NCBI GenBank assembly: GCA_021820165.1 | Contig: JAKADW010000021.1 | Span: 1 to 12,293, forward strand | DNA: 12,293 nt | Reading direction: 5' to 3' | DNA from: Bacillota bacterium | GTDB taxonomy: Bacteria; Bacillota_E; Sulfobacillia; Sulfobacillales; Sulfobacillaceae | Shown: positions 1 to 7,657 of the stretch, piece by piece | Position numbering within the stretch: position 1 is the first letter of the stretch | Layout: each line of letters opens with the position of its first letter | Made by a program: the position numbers and the translations under genes | The notes under the pieces: model-generated | What the model was told of the DNA's origin: nothing | What the model saw: the letters and a program-made list of their open reading frames with translations, nothing else | The model's database searches: none

Positions 1-1
1 T

Positions 2-271
2 GTGCGCAAGCACTATATTTTTGCGCAAGCGGACTCCTTGGCGTTGGCGGTGGTTGACGGGGATGTGGTGTTGACAGGCCTTGTCAACGCGAAATATAAG
101 CAGCCCGTCATTGCCGGGGAGCAGATTTGGGCGACGGCCGAGGTGATTCGCCATTTAGGGCCCCGCTGGGTGGTGTTGGTGGTCAGTACCGTACGCGACG
201 TGCCGGTATTTCGCGCCAAATTTGTGGTGGTGGCGTTGGACCGTGACAGTAAAGGGGGACCCGTGCTTTGA
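2..271 (+). CDS. fapR: FapR C-terminal (hotdog, malonyl-CoA-sensing) domain, 5' truncated by window edge
   Basis: This is the 3' end of a gene whose start lies outside the window, so the GTG at position 2 is probably an internal codon. About 89 residues are visible. They match the C-terminal half of FapR, the Gram-positive repressor of fatty-acid and phospholipid synthesis genes: the AQADSLALAVVD, VLTG and KYKQPVIAGE segments, then a hotdog-fold beta-sheet ending in FRAKFVVVAL. In known FapR proteins (about 190 residues) this domain binds malonyl-CoA, which releases the repressor from DNA. The N-terminal helix-turn-helix is missing only because of the window edge. The stop codon overlaps the plsX start by 4 bases (TTGA), as expected for the first gene of a fapR-plsX-fab operon. 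The FapR operator would lie upstream of the window. Confidence 0.88.
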   Translation: MRKHYIFAQADSLALAVVDGDVVLTGLVNAKYKQPVIAGEQIWATAEVIRHLGPRWVVLVVSTVRDVPVFRAKFVVVALDRDSKGGPVL

Positions 272-1275
272 GAATTGCGGTAGACGCCATGGGAGGGGAC
301 TTAGCTCCTTCTGCGGCCGTGTGCGGTGCCCGGGCGGCCGTGGAACAGGAGCGGGAGTTAACGGTGGTTTTGGTGGGGGATCGGAAGGCATTGGATGCTG
401 AGCTCTCGTCGATGATTGCCCACCCGGGGATTGAGTGGGTTCAGGCCGACGACATCATCGAGACCGCGGAAGCTCCAGTGCAGGCTGTGCGCCAAAAGGC
501 TGGGTCGTCCTTGGTGAAAACGATTCGCCTGGTGAAAAATAATGACGCCGACGCGGCCATTTCGGCGGGCAACACGGGTGCCCTGATGGCGGCTGGCCTC
601 TTTGTCCTCGGGCGTATGCGCGGCATCGAGCGGCCCGCCTTGACGGCGATTTTACCCGCGCTTCATGGCTGGGGCGTCTTGATGCTAGACGTCGGTGCCA
701 ATCTCGACCCGAGACCCCATCAGTTGTATCAGTATGGGGTCATGGGCTCCATCTATTGCCGAGAGGTCTATGGCATAGACCGGCCGCGGGTGGCGCTCTT
801 GAATGTGGGGGTTGAGGAAGAGAAGGGCCCGGCCGTGATCCGCGAAGCTCACCAGCTTTTGAAGGCCGATCGGATGTTGAACTTCATGGGAAATCTGGAA
901 CCGCGGGAATTGTTGCAAGGACAGGCGGATGTGGTGGTCACGGAAGGATTTGCTGGCAATGTGGCCTTGAAGGCCATTGAAGGCGCAGCCCGCGACATTT
1001 TCCGGGAAGTTAAGCGGGCTCTTTTGGGCGGCGTTCGCCAGAAGATGGGGGCGCTTTTGGTGAAAGACGGTTTTCAAGCATTAGCCCGACGCTGGGATTA
1101 TCAGGAGACCGGCGGGGCACCGCTTTTGGGATTAAACCAGATTGTCTATAAGTGCCATGGCGCCAGCGATCCGAGGGCCTTTCAGCGAACCATTCTAACG
1201 GCCTTCGAGTATTGCCGGAGAGACTCACAATCGCGCATTCAGGAACGCATCACGGAAGGGGCCGAGGCGAAATGA
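268..1275 (+). CDS. plsX: Phosphate acyltransferase PlsX
   Basis: PlsX converts acyl-ACP and phosphate to acyl-phosphate, the donor used by PlsY to make lysophosphatidic acid. It is a peripheral membrane enzyme. The 335-residue product has the normal family length. It shows DAMGGD at residues 6-11, SAGNTGALMA at 99-108, a central NVGVEEEKG segment, TEGFAGNVALK and a C-terminal GGAPLLGLNQIVYKCHGAS block, all PlsX hallmarks. The start is TTG, overlapping the fapR stop; AAAGGGGGA at 251-259 lies 8 bases upstream, and the protein then begins MRIAVDAMGGD as usual. The stop overlaps the fabH start (ATGA). It is expected to be FapR-controlled with its neighbours. Confidence 0.97.
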   Translation: MRIAVDAMGGDLAPSAAVCGARAAVEQERELTVVLVGDRKALDAELSSMIAHPGIEWVQADDIIETAEAPVQAVRQKAGSSLVKTIRLVKNNDADAAISAGNTGALMAAGLFVLGRMRGIERPALTAILPALHGWGVLMLDVGANLDPRPHQLYQYGVMGSIYCREVYGIDRPRVALLNVGVEEEKGPAVIREAHQLLKADRMLNFMGNLEPRELLQGQADVVVTEGFAGNVALKAIEGAARDIFREVKRALLGGVRQKMGALLVKDGFQALARRWDYQETGGAPLLGLNQIVYKCHGASDPRAFQRTILTAFEYCRRDSQSRIQERITEGAEAK

Positions 1276-2267
1276 CTCAGGCAATTATCACCGGACTAGG
1301 CACGTATGTGCCTGAACGGATTCTCTCCAATCGTGATTTGGAGCGCATGGTGGATACCAACGACGAGTGGATTGTGTCAAGGACGGGCATTCGAGAGCGC
1401 CGGTTAGCACGAAACGATGAGGCCACATCGGACATGGCCCTGCACGCCGTTGAGCGTGCATTGGACGATGCGGGTGTCACGGCGGACCAGATAGACTTTA
1501 TCATGATGGCCACCAATACGCCGGACACGGTGTTTCCGTCGACGGCGGCCCGTTTGCAGGCAAAACTGACGGAGAAGCCCATCCCCGGCGTTGACGTGCA
1601 AGCGGGCTGCACCGGCTGGATTTATTCGTTGGGCATGGCGTCGGCCATGATTCAATCAGGTCTCTACCAGCGCATCTTGGTGGTGGCCGCCGACAAGTTA
1701 TCCAGTATTACCGATTACGAGGATCGCTCGACGGCGGTGTTGTTCGGGGATGGTGCCGGTGCTGTGGTGCTGGAGGCAAGGGAGCATTCCCCCTACGGCA
1801 TTCTAGCCACCTACCTCAATGCCAACGGGAGCGGTGCTGATTTGCTGGCACTACCCGCCGGTGGATCCCGGTCGCCCGCATCCCAGGAAACCGTGGGTGC
1901 CCGTCTGCACTTTCTTAAAATGAGCGGTAACGACGTGTTTCGGTTCGCCGTCAAGGCCATGCCTGATGCGGTGGAACAAGGCCTTCGGCGGGCCGGACTC
2001 TCCATCGCCGACATGGATTTGTTGGTGCCGCACCAAGCCAACCAGCGTATCATTGAGGCGGCCATGCGCCAGTTTGATCTGCCCTCTTCTAAGGTGGTGC
2101 AAAATATTGAGCGCTACGGCAACACCTCGGTCGCCTCGATTCCCTTGGCGCTTGACGAGGTGCGCCAAGAGGGGCGGCTGGAACACGGGTCAGTGGCCGT
2201 GTTGGCGGCCTTTGGCGCGGGTCTCACCTGGGGTTCAGTGGTTCTGCGCTGGGGCGGACGCCGATGA
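1272..2267 (+). CDS. fabH: Beta-ketoacyl-ACP synthase III FabH
   Basis: FabH starts fatty-acid synthesis by condensing a short acyl-CoA with malonyl-ACP. The ATG at 1272 is chosen although the frame is open upstream to 1152: it overlaps the plsX stop by 4 bases and gives a standard N-terminus (MTQAIITGLGTYVPE) and the usual length of 331 residues. The Cys-His-Asn triad is present: Cys113 in GCTGW, His254 in PHQANQRI and Asn284 in RYGNTS. The WIVSRTGIRERR segment near residues 33-44 and the C-terminal GAGLTWGS are typical. In many Bacillota FabH accepts branched starters, which is family knowledge and cannot be read here. The stop overlaps the next gene by 4 bases. Confidence 0.97.
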   Translation: MTQAIITGLGTYVPERILSNRDLERMVDTNDEWIVSRTGIRERRLARNDEATSDMALHAVERALDDAGVTADQIDFIMMATNTPDTVFPSTAARLQAKLTEKPIPGVDVQAGCTGWIYSLGMASAMIQSGLYQRILVVAADKLSSITDYEDRSTAVLFGDGAGAVVLEAREHSPYGILATYLNANGSGADLLALPAGGSRSPASQETVGARLHFLKMSGNDVFRFAVKAMPDAVEQGLRRAGLSIADMDLLVPHQANQRIIEAAMRQFDLPSSKVVQNIERYGNTSVASIPLALDEVRQEGRLEHGSVAVLAAFGAGLTWGSVVLRWGGRR

Positions 2268-3160
2268 CGGTCGCGATTGTCACTGACTCTACGGCCGACC
2301 TCAACCCGGATTGGCTCCGCGATCACGGAGTACGTACAGTGCCGCTGATGGTGGAGGTGGGGGGTGAAAGCTACCGGGATCGCATTGATCTCTCGGCTGA
2401 GGACTTTTTGACGGAGCTCCCCCGCTTGCGGGTCTTGCCGCATACGGCCGCCCCGTCGCCCGGCGCATTTGCTGAGGCGTACCAGGAGGCCCTGTCGTCA
2501 GGGGCGGAGGCGGTTTGCTCAATTCATTTGGCCGGCGGACTTTCCAGTACCGTACATTCAGCGGAAATGGGAGCGCGGATGGTTGACGGCGAGGTGGCGG
2601 TCATCGATGGGGAGTCTGCGAGTTTGGGCACGGGGCTCTTAGTGTGGTGGGCGGTGCGCCGATCCCAATCCGGGGCAAGCCTGGCCGACCTCAAAGCCGA
2701 GTTGACAGCGCTGAAAAATCGACTGTTTGCCTACGCAGCCCCGGTGACGCTGGAATATCTCGCGCGAGGGGGCCGCATTGGACAAGCGGCGCGGCTGGTG
2801 GGCACCATTTTGGACATGAAACCTATCCTATTATTGGAGCACGGGCGTTTTCTCCCCGCGAAAAAAGTCCGGGGCGAACGGCAGATTGCTCCGGGAATGC
2901 TCGGGTTGACTCTCGAACGGGTGCCCCCGCGGACTCCGGTATTGGCAGCACTCGGACATTCAGGGGAGGTGGAGCGTCATCAAGGGCTAATCGACAGCAT
3001 CAACCAGCAATACCGTGTGGTGGGCTGGCTGGACGGGGTCATTGGACCGGCTATTTCGACCCACGTCGGGCCAGGGGCCTTTGGCCTTATCCTGTTGCCC
3101 CTGACCGAGAAGGAGGTGGCTCTTTTTCAAAGGGAGCCAAAGGAGGAGAATCATGAGTGA
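2264..3160 (+). CDS. DegV/FakB-family fatty-acid-binding protein
   Basis: This 298-residue protein belongs to the DegV family: VTDSTADL at residues 6-13, a PHTAAPSPGAF loop (the usual ligand-site PT/SxxPS region), HLAGGLSST (the LSSGLSGT-like second ligand loop), LEYLARGGRIG, and DMKPILLLEHG. Family members bind one fatty acid in a buried pocket. The best studied, FakB, presents it to the kinase FakA, which makes acyl-phosphate for PlsX/PlsY. No fakA-like gene is in the window. Its place between fabH and fabD, overlapping fabH by 4 bases and fabD by 8, ties it to FASII and PlsX and supports a lipid role. The exact ligand is unknown and a paralogue-specific role is possible. The ATG start is preceded by GGGGCGGA at 2251-2258. 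Confidence 0.9.
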   Translation: MTVAIVTDSTADLNPDWLRDHGVRTVPLMVEVGGESYRDRIDLSAEDFLTELPRLRVLPHTAAPSPGAFAEAYQEALSSGAEAVCSIHLAGGLSSTVHSAEMGARMVDGEVAVIDGESASLGTGLLVWWAVRRSQSGASLADLKAELTALKNRLFAYAAPVTLEYLARGGRIGQAARLVGTILDMKPILLLEHGRFLPAKKVRGERQIAPGMLGLTLERVPPRTPVLAALGHSGEVERHQGLIDSINQQYRVVGWLDGVIGPAISTHVGPGAFGLILLPLTEKEVALFQREPKEENHE

Positions 3161-4085
3161 ATGGGCGTTAATGTTTCCGGGCCAAGGGTCCCAGTTTGTG
3201 GGCATGGGAAAGGCGTTGGCAGACGTATACCCCATTGCCCAAGACACATTTAGAGAGGCCGATGAGGCTCTCTCCTATGTTCTCTCCGATCGGATCTTTC
3301 AAGGGCCGGAAGAGGTTTTGCAAGATACCGAGGTGCAGCAGCCAGCCATTTTGACGGTGAGCGTGGCGACCTGGCGGGTGCTGCACGAGATGAGGCCAAA
3401 TTTTGTTCCAAAAGCCGCTTTTGGACTCTCCTTAGGCGAATATTCGGCCTATGTGGCGTCAGGGATGATTGCCTTCGCCGATGCGGTGCGGGTGACCCGC
3501 ACGCGGGGTCGGGCCATGCAAACGGCCGTGCCCAAAGGGGAAGGAGGAATGGCGGCCGTTTTGGGACTCGGGCGGGATCAAGTGGAAGCGATTTGTCGGG
3601 AGGCAAGCCACCGCGGCCCCGTTGATCCGGCGAACTTTAATGCCCCTGGGCAGATTGTTATTTCGGGCAAGATTCCGGGGCTGGAGTTGGCCGAAGAGCT
3701 CATTCGCGAAGCGGGTGGGCGGGCCGTGAGACTTTCGGTGAGTGCGCCCTTTCATTCCCGTCTCCTAGAGCCTGCCGGGGAGGTCGTGAAAGCCGCCTTG
3801 GCGGAGGTGGAGCTCAAGCGAGCCGGATTTCCGGTCATTGCCAACGTGGACGCGGAATATTGCCAAGAGGCGGAGGATGCCTTGCCGCGATTGGTGGCCC
3901 AGGTTTCTCGCCCCGTGCTCTTCGAGTCGTCGGTGCGTCGGGCCCTTATGGACGGCGTCGCCGGCTTTTTGGAATTGGGCCCCGGGCGTAGCCTGGCGAG
4001 TTTGGTAAAAAAGATTGATCGCAAGGCCCAAACCGTTTCCGTACAAGACCCGGAGGGCTTGGCAAAAGCACTTGAACTGGTGTAG
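3153..4085 (+). CDS. fabD: Malonyl-CoA:ACP transacylase FabD
   Basis: FabD moves malonyl from CoA to ACP, supplying the extender unit for FabH and FabF. The 310-residue product has the usual length. It shows FPGQGSQ at residues 8-14, nucleophile Ser93 in GLSLGEYSA, Arg118 in the RTRGRAMQ segment and His201 in SAPFHSRL. The base before the nucleophile is Leu rather than the common His (GHSLGE), a variant I recall from some Firmicutes and do not regard as inactivating. A perfect AAGGAGG at 3140-3146 lies 6 bases before the ATG. The start overlaps the degV-like gene by 8 bases. Its last codons contain the -35 hexamer of a putative promoter for the downstream genes. Confidence 0.97.
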   Translation: MSEWALMFPGQGSQFVGMGKALADVYPIAQDTFREADEALSYVLSDRIFQGPEEVLQDTEVQQPAILTVSVATWRVLHEMRPNFVPKAAFGLSLGEYSAYVASGMIAFADAVRVTRTRGRAMQTAVPKGEGGMAAVLGLGRDQVEAICREASHRGPVDPANFNAPGQIVISGKIPGLELAEELIREAGGRAVRLSVSAPFHSRLLEPAGEVVKAALAEVELKRAGFPVIANVDAEYCQEAEDALPRLVAQVSRPVLFESSVRRALMDGVAGFLELGPGRSLASLVKKIDRKAQTVSVQDPEGLAKALELV

Positions 4086-4100
4086 GGCGGAGGCTATAAT
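4072..4100 (+). promoter_or_regulatory. Putative internal sigma-A promoter for fabG-acpP-fabF-rnc
   Basis: TTGAAC at 4072-4077 (4 of 6 matches to the -35 consensus) is followed after exactly 17 bases by a perfect TATAAT at 4095-4100. Transcription would start near 4107, giving a leader of about 55 bases before fabG. This is the only large gap (76 bases) in the first two thirds of an otherwise tightly packed operon. No FapR-like inverted repeat is evident around it, so these genes may have a FapR-independent supply of transcript. This is inferred from sequence only. Confidence 0.6.
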
Positions 4101-4161
4101 AGCAGACGAATTGCGGTTGGAGAGCCTCAGCCAAACCTGTCAAATCAAGGAAAGTAGGTTG

Positions 4162-4911
4162 ATGATGACGATTGCCTGGCGTGACAAGGTGGCATTAGTC
4201 ACCGGAGGCTCCCGTGGTATTGGACGCCACATTGCGCTAAAACTGGCCGAGTCTGGCATGAAGGTCGCCGTAAATTACCGCGGCAACCTTGAGAGAGCCC
4301 AGGAAACCGAGCAGCTCATCCGTGACATGGGTGCGGAGTGCCTCTTGATTCCCTCGGATGTCTCAGATATTCCCAAAGCCCAGTCCCTCATCGATACGGT
4401 GCTTAAGCAGTGGGGACGCCTTGATGTGTTGGTCAACAATGCCGGCATCGCAAAGGACACCTTGCTCCTGCGCATGAAAGATGAGGATTGGACCGACGTC
4501 ATTCAGACGGATCTTACCGGCGTTTTCGCTTGCACCCGCGCAGCCATTAAGCCCATGATGAAGCAGCGCTTTGGACGGATTGTCAATATCGCGTCCATTG
4601 CGGGAATTTTAGGCAATGCCGGGCAAGCTAATTACGCGGCCGCCAAGGCTGGCGTGATTGGGTTGACCCGTTCAGTGGCGCGTGAAATGGCATCAAGGAA
4701 CATTACGGCCAATGTGGTAGCGCCGGGGTTGATTGACACCGATCTAACCCAGCACATGTCTCAGGATGCGTATCAGGCCCTGATTAAGCAGGTGCCCTTG
4801 GGGCGGGCCGGTCGGCCTGAGGAAGTGGCCGAAGCGGTCTGGTATTTGGTTCAAGCCGATTATGTGACCGGACAAACGCTGGTCATTGACGGCGGACTCG
4901 TGATGGATTAG
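4162..4911 (+). CDS. fabG: 3-oxoacyl-ACP reductase FabG (SDR family)
   Basis: FabG performs the NADPH-dependent reduction of beta-ketoacyl-ACP, the first reductive step of each elongation cycle. The frame is open from 4015, but the ATG at 4162 is preferred: AAGGAAAG at 4147-4154 sits 7 bases upstream, the longer form would overlap fabD, and the resulting 249 residues match the family length. ATG 4165 is equally possible. The protein has the nucleotide-binding GGSRGIG at residues 15-21, NNAG at 92-95, and Ser145, Tyr158 and Lys162 of the catalytic site. It ends VIDGGLVMD like other FabG proteins. The position of the fourth tetrad residue, usually Asn in NLTGVF, is Asp117 (DLTGVF). The acpP gene follows after 37 bases. 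Confidence 0.95.
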   Translation: MMTIAWRDKVALVTGGSRGIGRHIALKLAESGMKVAVNYRGNLERAQETEQLIRDMGAECLLIPSDVSDIPKAQSLIDTVLKQWGRLDVLVNNAGIAKDTLLLRMKDEDWTDVIQTDLTGVFACTRAAIKPMMKQRFGRIVNIASIAGILGNAGQANYAAAKAGVIGLTRSVAREMASRNITANVVAPGLIDTDLTQHMSQDAYQALIKQVPLGRAGRPEEVAEAVWYLVQADYVTGQTLVIDGGLVMD

Positions 4912-4948
4912 GGATCCGGGAAAACACATATCAAGGGAGTGGGATAGC

Positions 4949-5191
4949 GTGGCCAGTAAAGAGCAGATTTTTGACAAGGTGAAAGAGATTATCGTCGATC
5001 AACTCGGTGTGGAAGAAGATGAAGTGACCCTCGAGGCCGCCTTCATTGACGATTTGGGAGCCGACAGTCTGGACATCGTGGAACTCATTATGGCGTTGGA
5101 AGAGGAATTCGGATTGGAAATTCCGGATGATGAGGCGGAAAAAATTTCGACCGTCAACGACGCCGTCGAGTACATTCGCGAAAATTCGTAA
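4949..5191 (+). CDS. acpP: Acyl carrier protein
   Basis: ACP carries growing acyl chains on a 4'-phosphopantetheine arm and feeds FabH, FabG, FabF and PlsX. The 80-residue, strongly acidic product has the standard four-helix layout, with the modification site Ser40 in the conserved GADSLD motif (residues 37-42) and the following [21 protein letters not shown] recognition helix region. The start is GTG, with AAGGGAG at 4933-4939 nine bases upstream. It sits between fabG and fabF as in many Bacillota. A short hairpin follows the stop codon. Confidence 0.97.
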   Translation: MASKEQIFDKVKEIIVDQLGVEEDEVTLEAAFIDDLGADSLDIVELIMALEEEFGLEIPDDEAEKISTVNDAVEYIRENS

Positions 5192-5200
5192 GGACAGAGG

Positions 5201-5218
5201 AGGTCCCGTAGGGGACTT
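5201..5218 (+). other. Small hairpin in the acpP-fabF gap
   Basis: AGGTCCC (5201-5207) can pair with GGGACTT (5212-5218) around a GTAG loop, with one G-T pair. It lies 10 bases after the acpP stop and is followed by a short pyrimidine stretch (TCTTT). The GAGGAGGT at 5197-5204, a near-perfect anti-Shine-Dalgarno complement, overlaps its left arm but is 46 bases from the fabF ATG and serves no obvious start. The hairpin could be a weak attenuator or a 3' stabiliser for acpP mRNA. The function is inferred. Confidence 0.4.
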
Positions 5219-5250
5219 TCTTTGCTAGGAGAGGAGATCGGCGGATTTCC

Positions 5251-6483
5251 ATGGAACGCGTTGTTGTCACAGGGATGGGCGTGATTAGCCCGGTGGGATC
5301 GGGTCTCGATAACTTTTGGCACGGGATCACCTCCGGGGAAGGCGCCATCGACCTAGTGCAGGATTACGATCTATCCGAGTACCCCACCCGGATTGCAGCA
5401 CAAATCAAGGACTTCGATCCCGGACGCTATTTGGAGCGCAAAGAGTCTCGGCATATGGACCGCTTTGTACAACTTGCCATCGCCGCGGCCGAAGAAGCAT
5501 GGCAGGACGCAGGGATTCAAGATCAGTTCGATCCCGACCGTGTGGGGGTGGTGGTCGGTAACGGCATTGGCGGTATGCAAACGCTCACTGAGCAGCACCA
5601 AGTCCTGTTGGAGCGAGGGCCATCGCGTATTAATCCATTTTTCATCCCGAAAATGATCGGGAATATGGCCGGCGGACAATTAGCCATTCGCCTAAATTTG
5701 CGGGGGCCCAATGAAACCGTGGTGACGGCGTGCGCATCGTCCGGCAACGCCATTGGTTCGGGCATGCGTGCTATTCAGCACGGTGAGGCGGATGTCATGT
5801 TAGTGGGAGGAACGGAGGCCGCATTAATTCCTTTGGCCTTTGCAGGGTTCTGCTCGATGCGGGCCATGTCGACTCGCAACGACGATCCTAAGCGCGCAAG
5901 TCGCCCGTTTGACCGTGACCGTGATGGTTTCGTGATGGGTGAGGGTGCCGGTTTCTTGGTGCTGGAAAGTTTAAGTCACGCCGAGAAGCGTGGGGCCGCA
6001 AAGATTTACGCGGAAATGGCTGGATATGGCCGTTCCTCGGATGCTTACCACGTTGTGGAACCGCATCCCGAGGGAGAAGGTGCCAGCCATTCCATGGCGC
6101 GTGCGCTGAAGGATGCCGGCATGGAGCCGGACGCCATTGATTACATCAATGCTCATGGCACATCGACGCCTAAAGGCGACATCGCCGAAACTCTGGCCAT
6201 CAAACGAGTCTTCGGTGACCATGCCCATCGGTTGGCGGTGTCGAGCACCAAGTCCTCGACGGGACACCTTTTGGGCGCGGCGGGTGCCGTGGAGATGATT
6301 GCCTCCATTTTAGCCTTGAAGCATCAGGTGCTGCCACCGACGATTAACCTGGAAAACTCTGATCCCGACTGCGACCTCTATTACGTGCCCAATGTGCCGG
6401 AACCCCGACGCATCCGGGCTGTGATGTCCAACGCATTTGGGTTTGGCGGTCAAAACGCGAGCTTGGTCGCTCGGGAGCTATAA
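5251..6483 (+). CDS. fabF: Beta-ketoacyl-ACP synthase II FabF
   Basis: FabF is the elongating condensing enzyme, joining acyl-ACP and malonyl-ACP. The product is 410 residues, the normal length, starting MERVVVTGMGVISPVG. The active site is complete: Cys161 in TACASSGNAIG, His302 in NAHGTSTPKGD, Lys334 and His339 in SSTKSSTGHLLGAAG. The C-terminal SNAFGFGGQNASLV is typical. The start codon is the only ATG in frame after a TAG at 5209. The purine-rich AGGAGAGGAG at 5227-5236 ends 14 bases upstream, rather far, and GGCGGA at 5240-5245 is closer. It follows acpP by 59 bases and precedes rnc by 2. Confidence 0.97.
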   Translation: MERVVVTGMGVISPVGSGLDNFWHGITSGEGAIDLVQDYDLSEYPTRIAAQIKDFDPGRYLERKESRHMDRFVQLAIAAAEEAWQDAGIQDQFDPDRVGVVVGNGIGGMQTLTEQHQVLLERGPSRINPFFIPKMIGNMAGGQLAIRLNLRGPNETVVTACASSGNAIGSGMRAIQHGEADVMLVGGTEAALIPLAFAGFCSMRAMSTRNDDPKRASRPFDRDRDGFVMGEGAGFLVLESLSHAEKRGAAKIYAEMAGYGRSSDAYHVVEPHPEGEGASHSMARALKDAGMEPDAIDYINAHGTSTPKGDIAETLAIKRVFGDHAHRLAVSSTKSSTGHLLGAAGAVEMIASILALKHQVLPPTINLENSDPDCDLYYVPNVPEPRRIRAVMSNAFGFGGQNASLVAREL

Positions 6484-6485
6484 CC

Positions 6486-7208
6486 ATGGCCATGGGTTCG
6501 CTTTCCGATATCATTCATGATGCTGCCCTCTTGCGCCAGGCGCTTACTCATTCCTCATACGCGAACGAAGGGTTTCGTAAGGAGATTCATAACGAGCGAT
6601 TGGAATTTCTGGGGGATGCCGTCCTGCAGCTGGTGGTGACGGAATGGCTCTTTCAAAAAAACCCGACTTGGCACGAGGGGCAGTTGAGCCAGGCACGGGC
6701 GGCCATTGTCTGCGAAGCCACTTTGGCGGAAGCGGCAGGAAGTCTCCAAGTGGGACGCGAACTACGCTTGGGACGAGGCGAAGAACGAAGCGGTGGTCGC
6801 AAGAAGCCCTCGTTGTTGGCTGACGCCATGGAAGCGATTATTGGTGCCTGCTACTTGAGCGAGGGGTACGAGCGAGCTCGGGACTTTGTACTTCAGGTCA
6901 TGGATTTCGCTCTAAACTCGGTCGAAGGTCGGGATGCTGGGCGGGATCACAAAACGGCCTTGAATGATTGGCTACGGCGTCACGGCAAAGAGGCCAGTTA
7001 TCAGGTCGTGGCTTCCTACGGCCCCGATCATGCCAAGACCTTCGAGGTCGAGGTGCTGGTTAACGGCGAGCCGCAAGGGCGTGCGATTGGCCGCAGCAAA
7101 AAGGAAGCCGAGCAACAAGCGGCGCGTCAGTTGCTGAAGGAATTGACCATGATTCCCACGGAACCCTCTCGGGAGCCCGATGGGGCCCAGGGCATGAGTC
7201 CATCATAG
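6486..7208 (+). CDS. rnc: Ribonuclease III
   Basis: RNase III is a dimeric Mg-dependent nuclease that cuts double-stranded RNA and matures rRNA. The 240-residue product carries the signature NERLEFLGDAVL (catalytic Glu37, Glu40 and Asp44), the second acidic pair Asp113 and Glu116 in LADAMEAIIGA, and a C-terminal double-stranded RNA-binding domain at about residues 155-222 ending RSKKEAEQQAARQLLKEL. The ATG lies 2 bases after the fabF stop, with GGGAG at 6473-6477 inside fabF. Another ATG at 6492 would remove only two residues. rnc after acpP-fabF is common in Bacillota, but the smc gene that often follows is absent. Confidence 0.96.
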   Translation: MAMGSLSDIIHDAALLRQALTHSSYANEGFRKEIHNERLEFLGDAVLQLVVTEWLFQKNPTWHEGQLSQARAAIVCEATLAEAAGSLQVGRELRLGRGEERSGGRKKPSLLADAMEAIIGACYLSEGYERARDFVLQVMDFALNSVEGRDAGRDHKTALNDWLRRHGKEASYQVVASYGPDHAKTFEVEVLVNGEPQGRAIGRSKKEAEQQAARQLLKELTMIPTEPSREPDGAQGMSPS

Positions 7209-7236
7209 TCTTAGCTCTTATCTATCTTTCCATCCA

Positions 7237-7258
7237 AGCCGGTCCGCGAGGGCCGGCT
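7237..7258 (+). terminator. Hairpin after rnc, likely operon terminator
   Basis: AGCCGGTCC (7237-7245) pairs over 9 bp, with one T-G pair, with GGGCCGGCT (7250-7258) around a GCGA tetraloop of the stable GNRA type. It lies 28 bases after the rnc stop. The downstream run is only CATAGTTT, so it is a weak classical terminator. Its place at the end of the FASII-rnc operon supports the role. Confidence 0.65.
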
Positions 7259-7657
7259 CATAGTTTACATCGCGATAACGTGAGAGGGCAAGGACGGGGG
7301 CTTCCCTGCACGCGGCTCCTACCTGGCTTGAATGCCTGAGACGGATCCGCTGCGATATAGTTTGGTGAAAAAATCTCCGTTCTGGCCAAGGAGTGCCACC
7401 CTACGTTTCCTCGTAGAAAGATGGATGGAACCATCCGTCCGATTAAATTCCTTAGATGTGGTCGGGCGCAACGTTTTCCGCTATCCGGTGGACGAGAGGC
7501 GGCACCAGGAGGTCCTCACCGTCACGGACAATCCAGCTCGATAAGGAAGTCGTTCCTCCGTGTCGAATAGGAAGGGCTACCGAACAGAGACGGCATACGT
7601 GGCCCCGTGTTACGGTCCGATGGCATCGAACAATTCGTTCAGCAGTGGGAGGAATTA
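7259..7657. other. Gene-poor region, no supported gene
   Basis: I see no convincing gene in these 400 bases. Several short open frames exist on the plus strand, for example about 70 codons from 7332, but none has a ribosome binding site with sensible spacing, a recognisable motif or a family resemblance. Overlapping open frames in the same stretch are equally good. The most economical reading is a decayed or non-coding remnant between the FASII operon and the minus-strand cluster. A GGAGGA motif at its right end belongs to the broken frame that follows. Confidence 0.5.

Noticed and set aside
1152..1271. Forty-codon N-terminal extension of FabH
   Set aside because: It would overlap plsX deeply, and the ATG at 1272 gives the standard FabH start with a 4-base stop-start overlap.
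2644..3156. A 170-codon open frame inside the DegV-like gene
   Set aside because: It is a frame shadow rich in Arg, Gly and Pro with no motif; the DegV frame is clearly the coding one.
4015..4161. Forty-nine-codon N-terminal extension of FabG
   Set aside because: It overlaps the end of fabD and includes the untranslated leader; the ribosome binding site and family length favour 4162.
7328..7361. TTGAAT and TATAGT as a promoter for the broken small gene
   Set aside because: The spacing is 22 bases, too long for a sigma-A promoter, and the gene starts about 300 bases further on.
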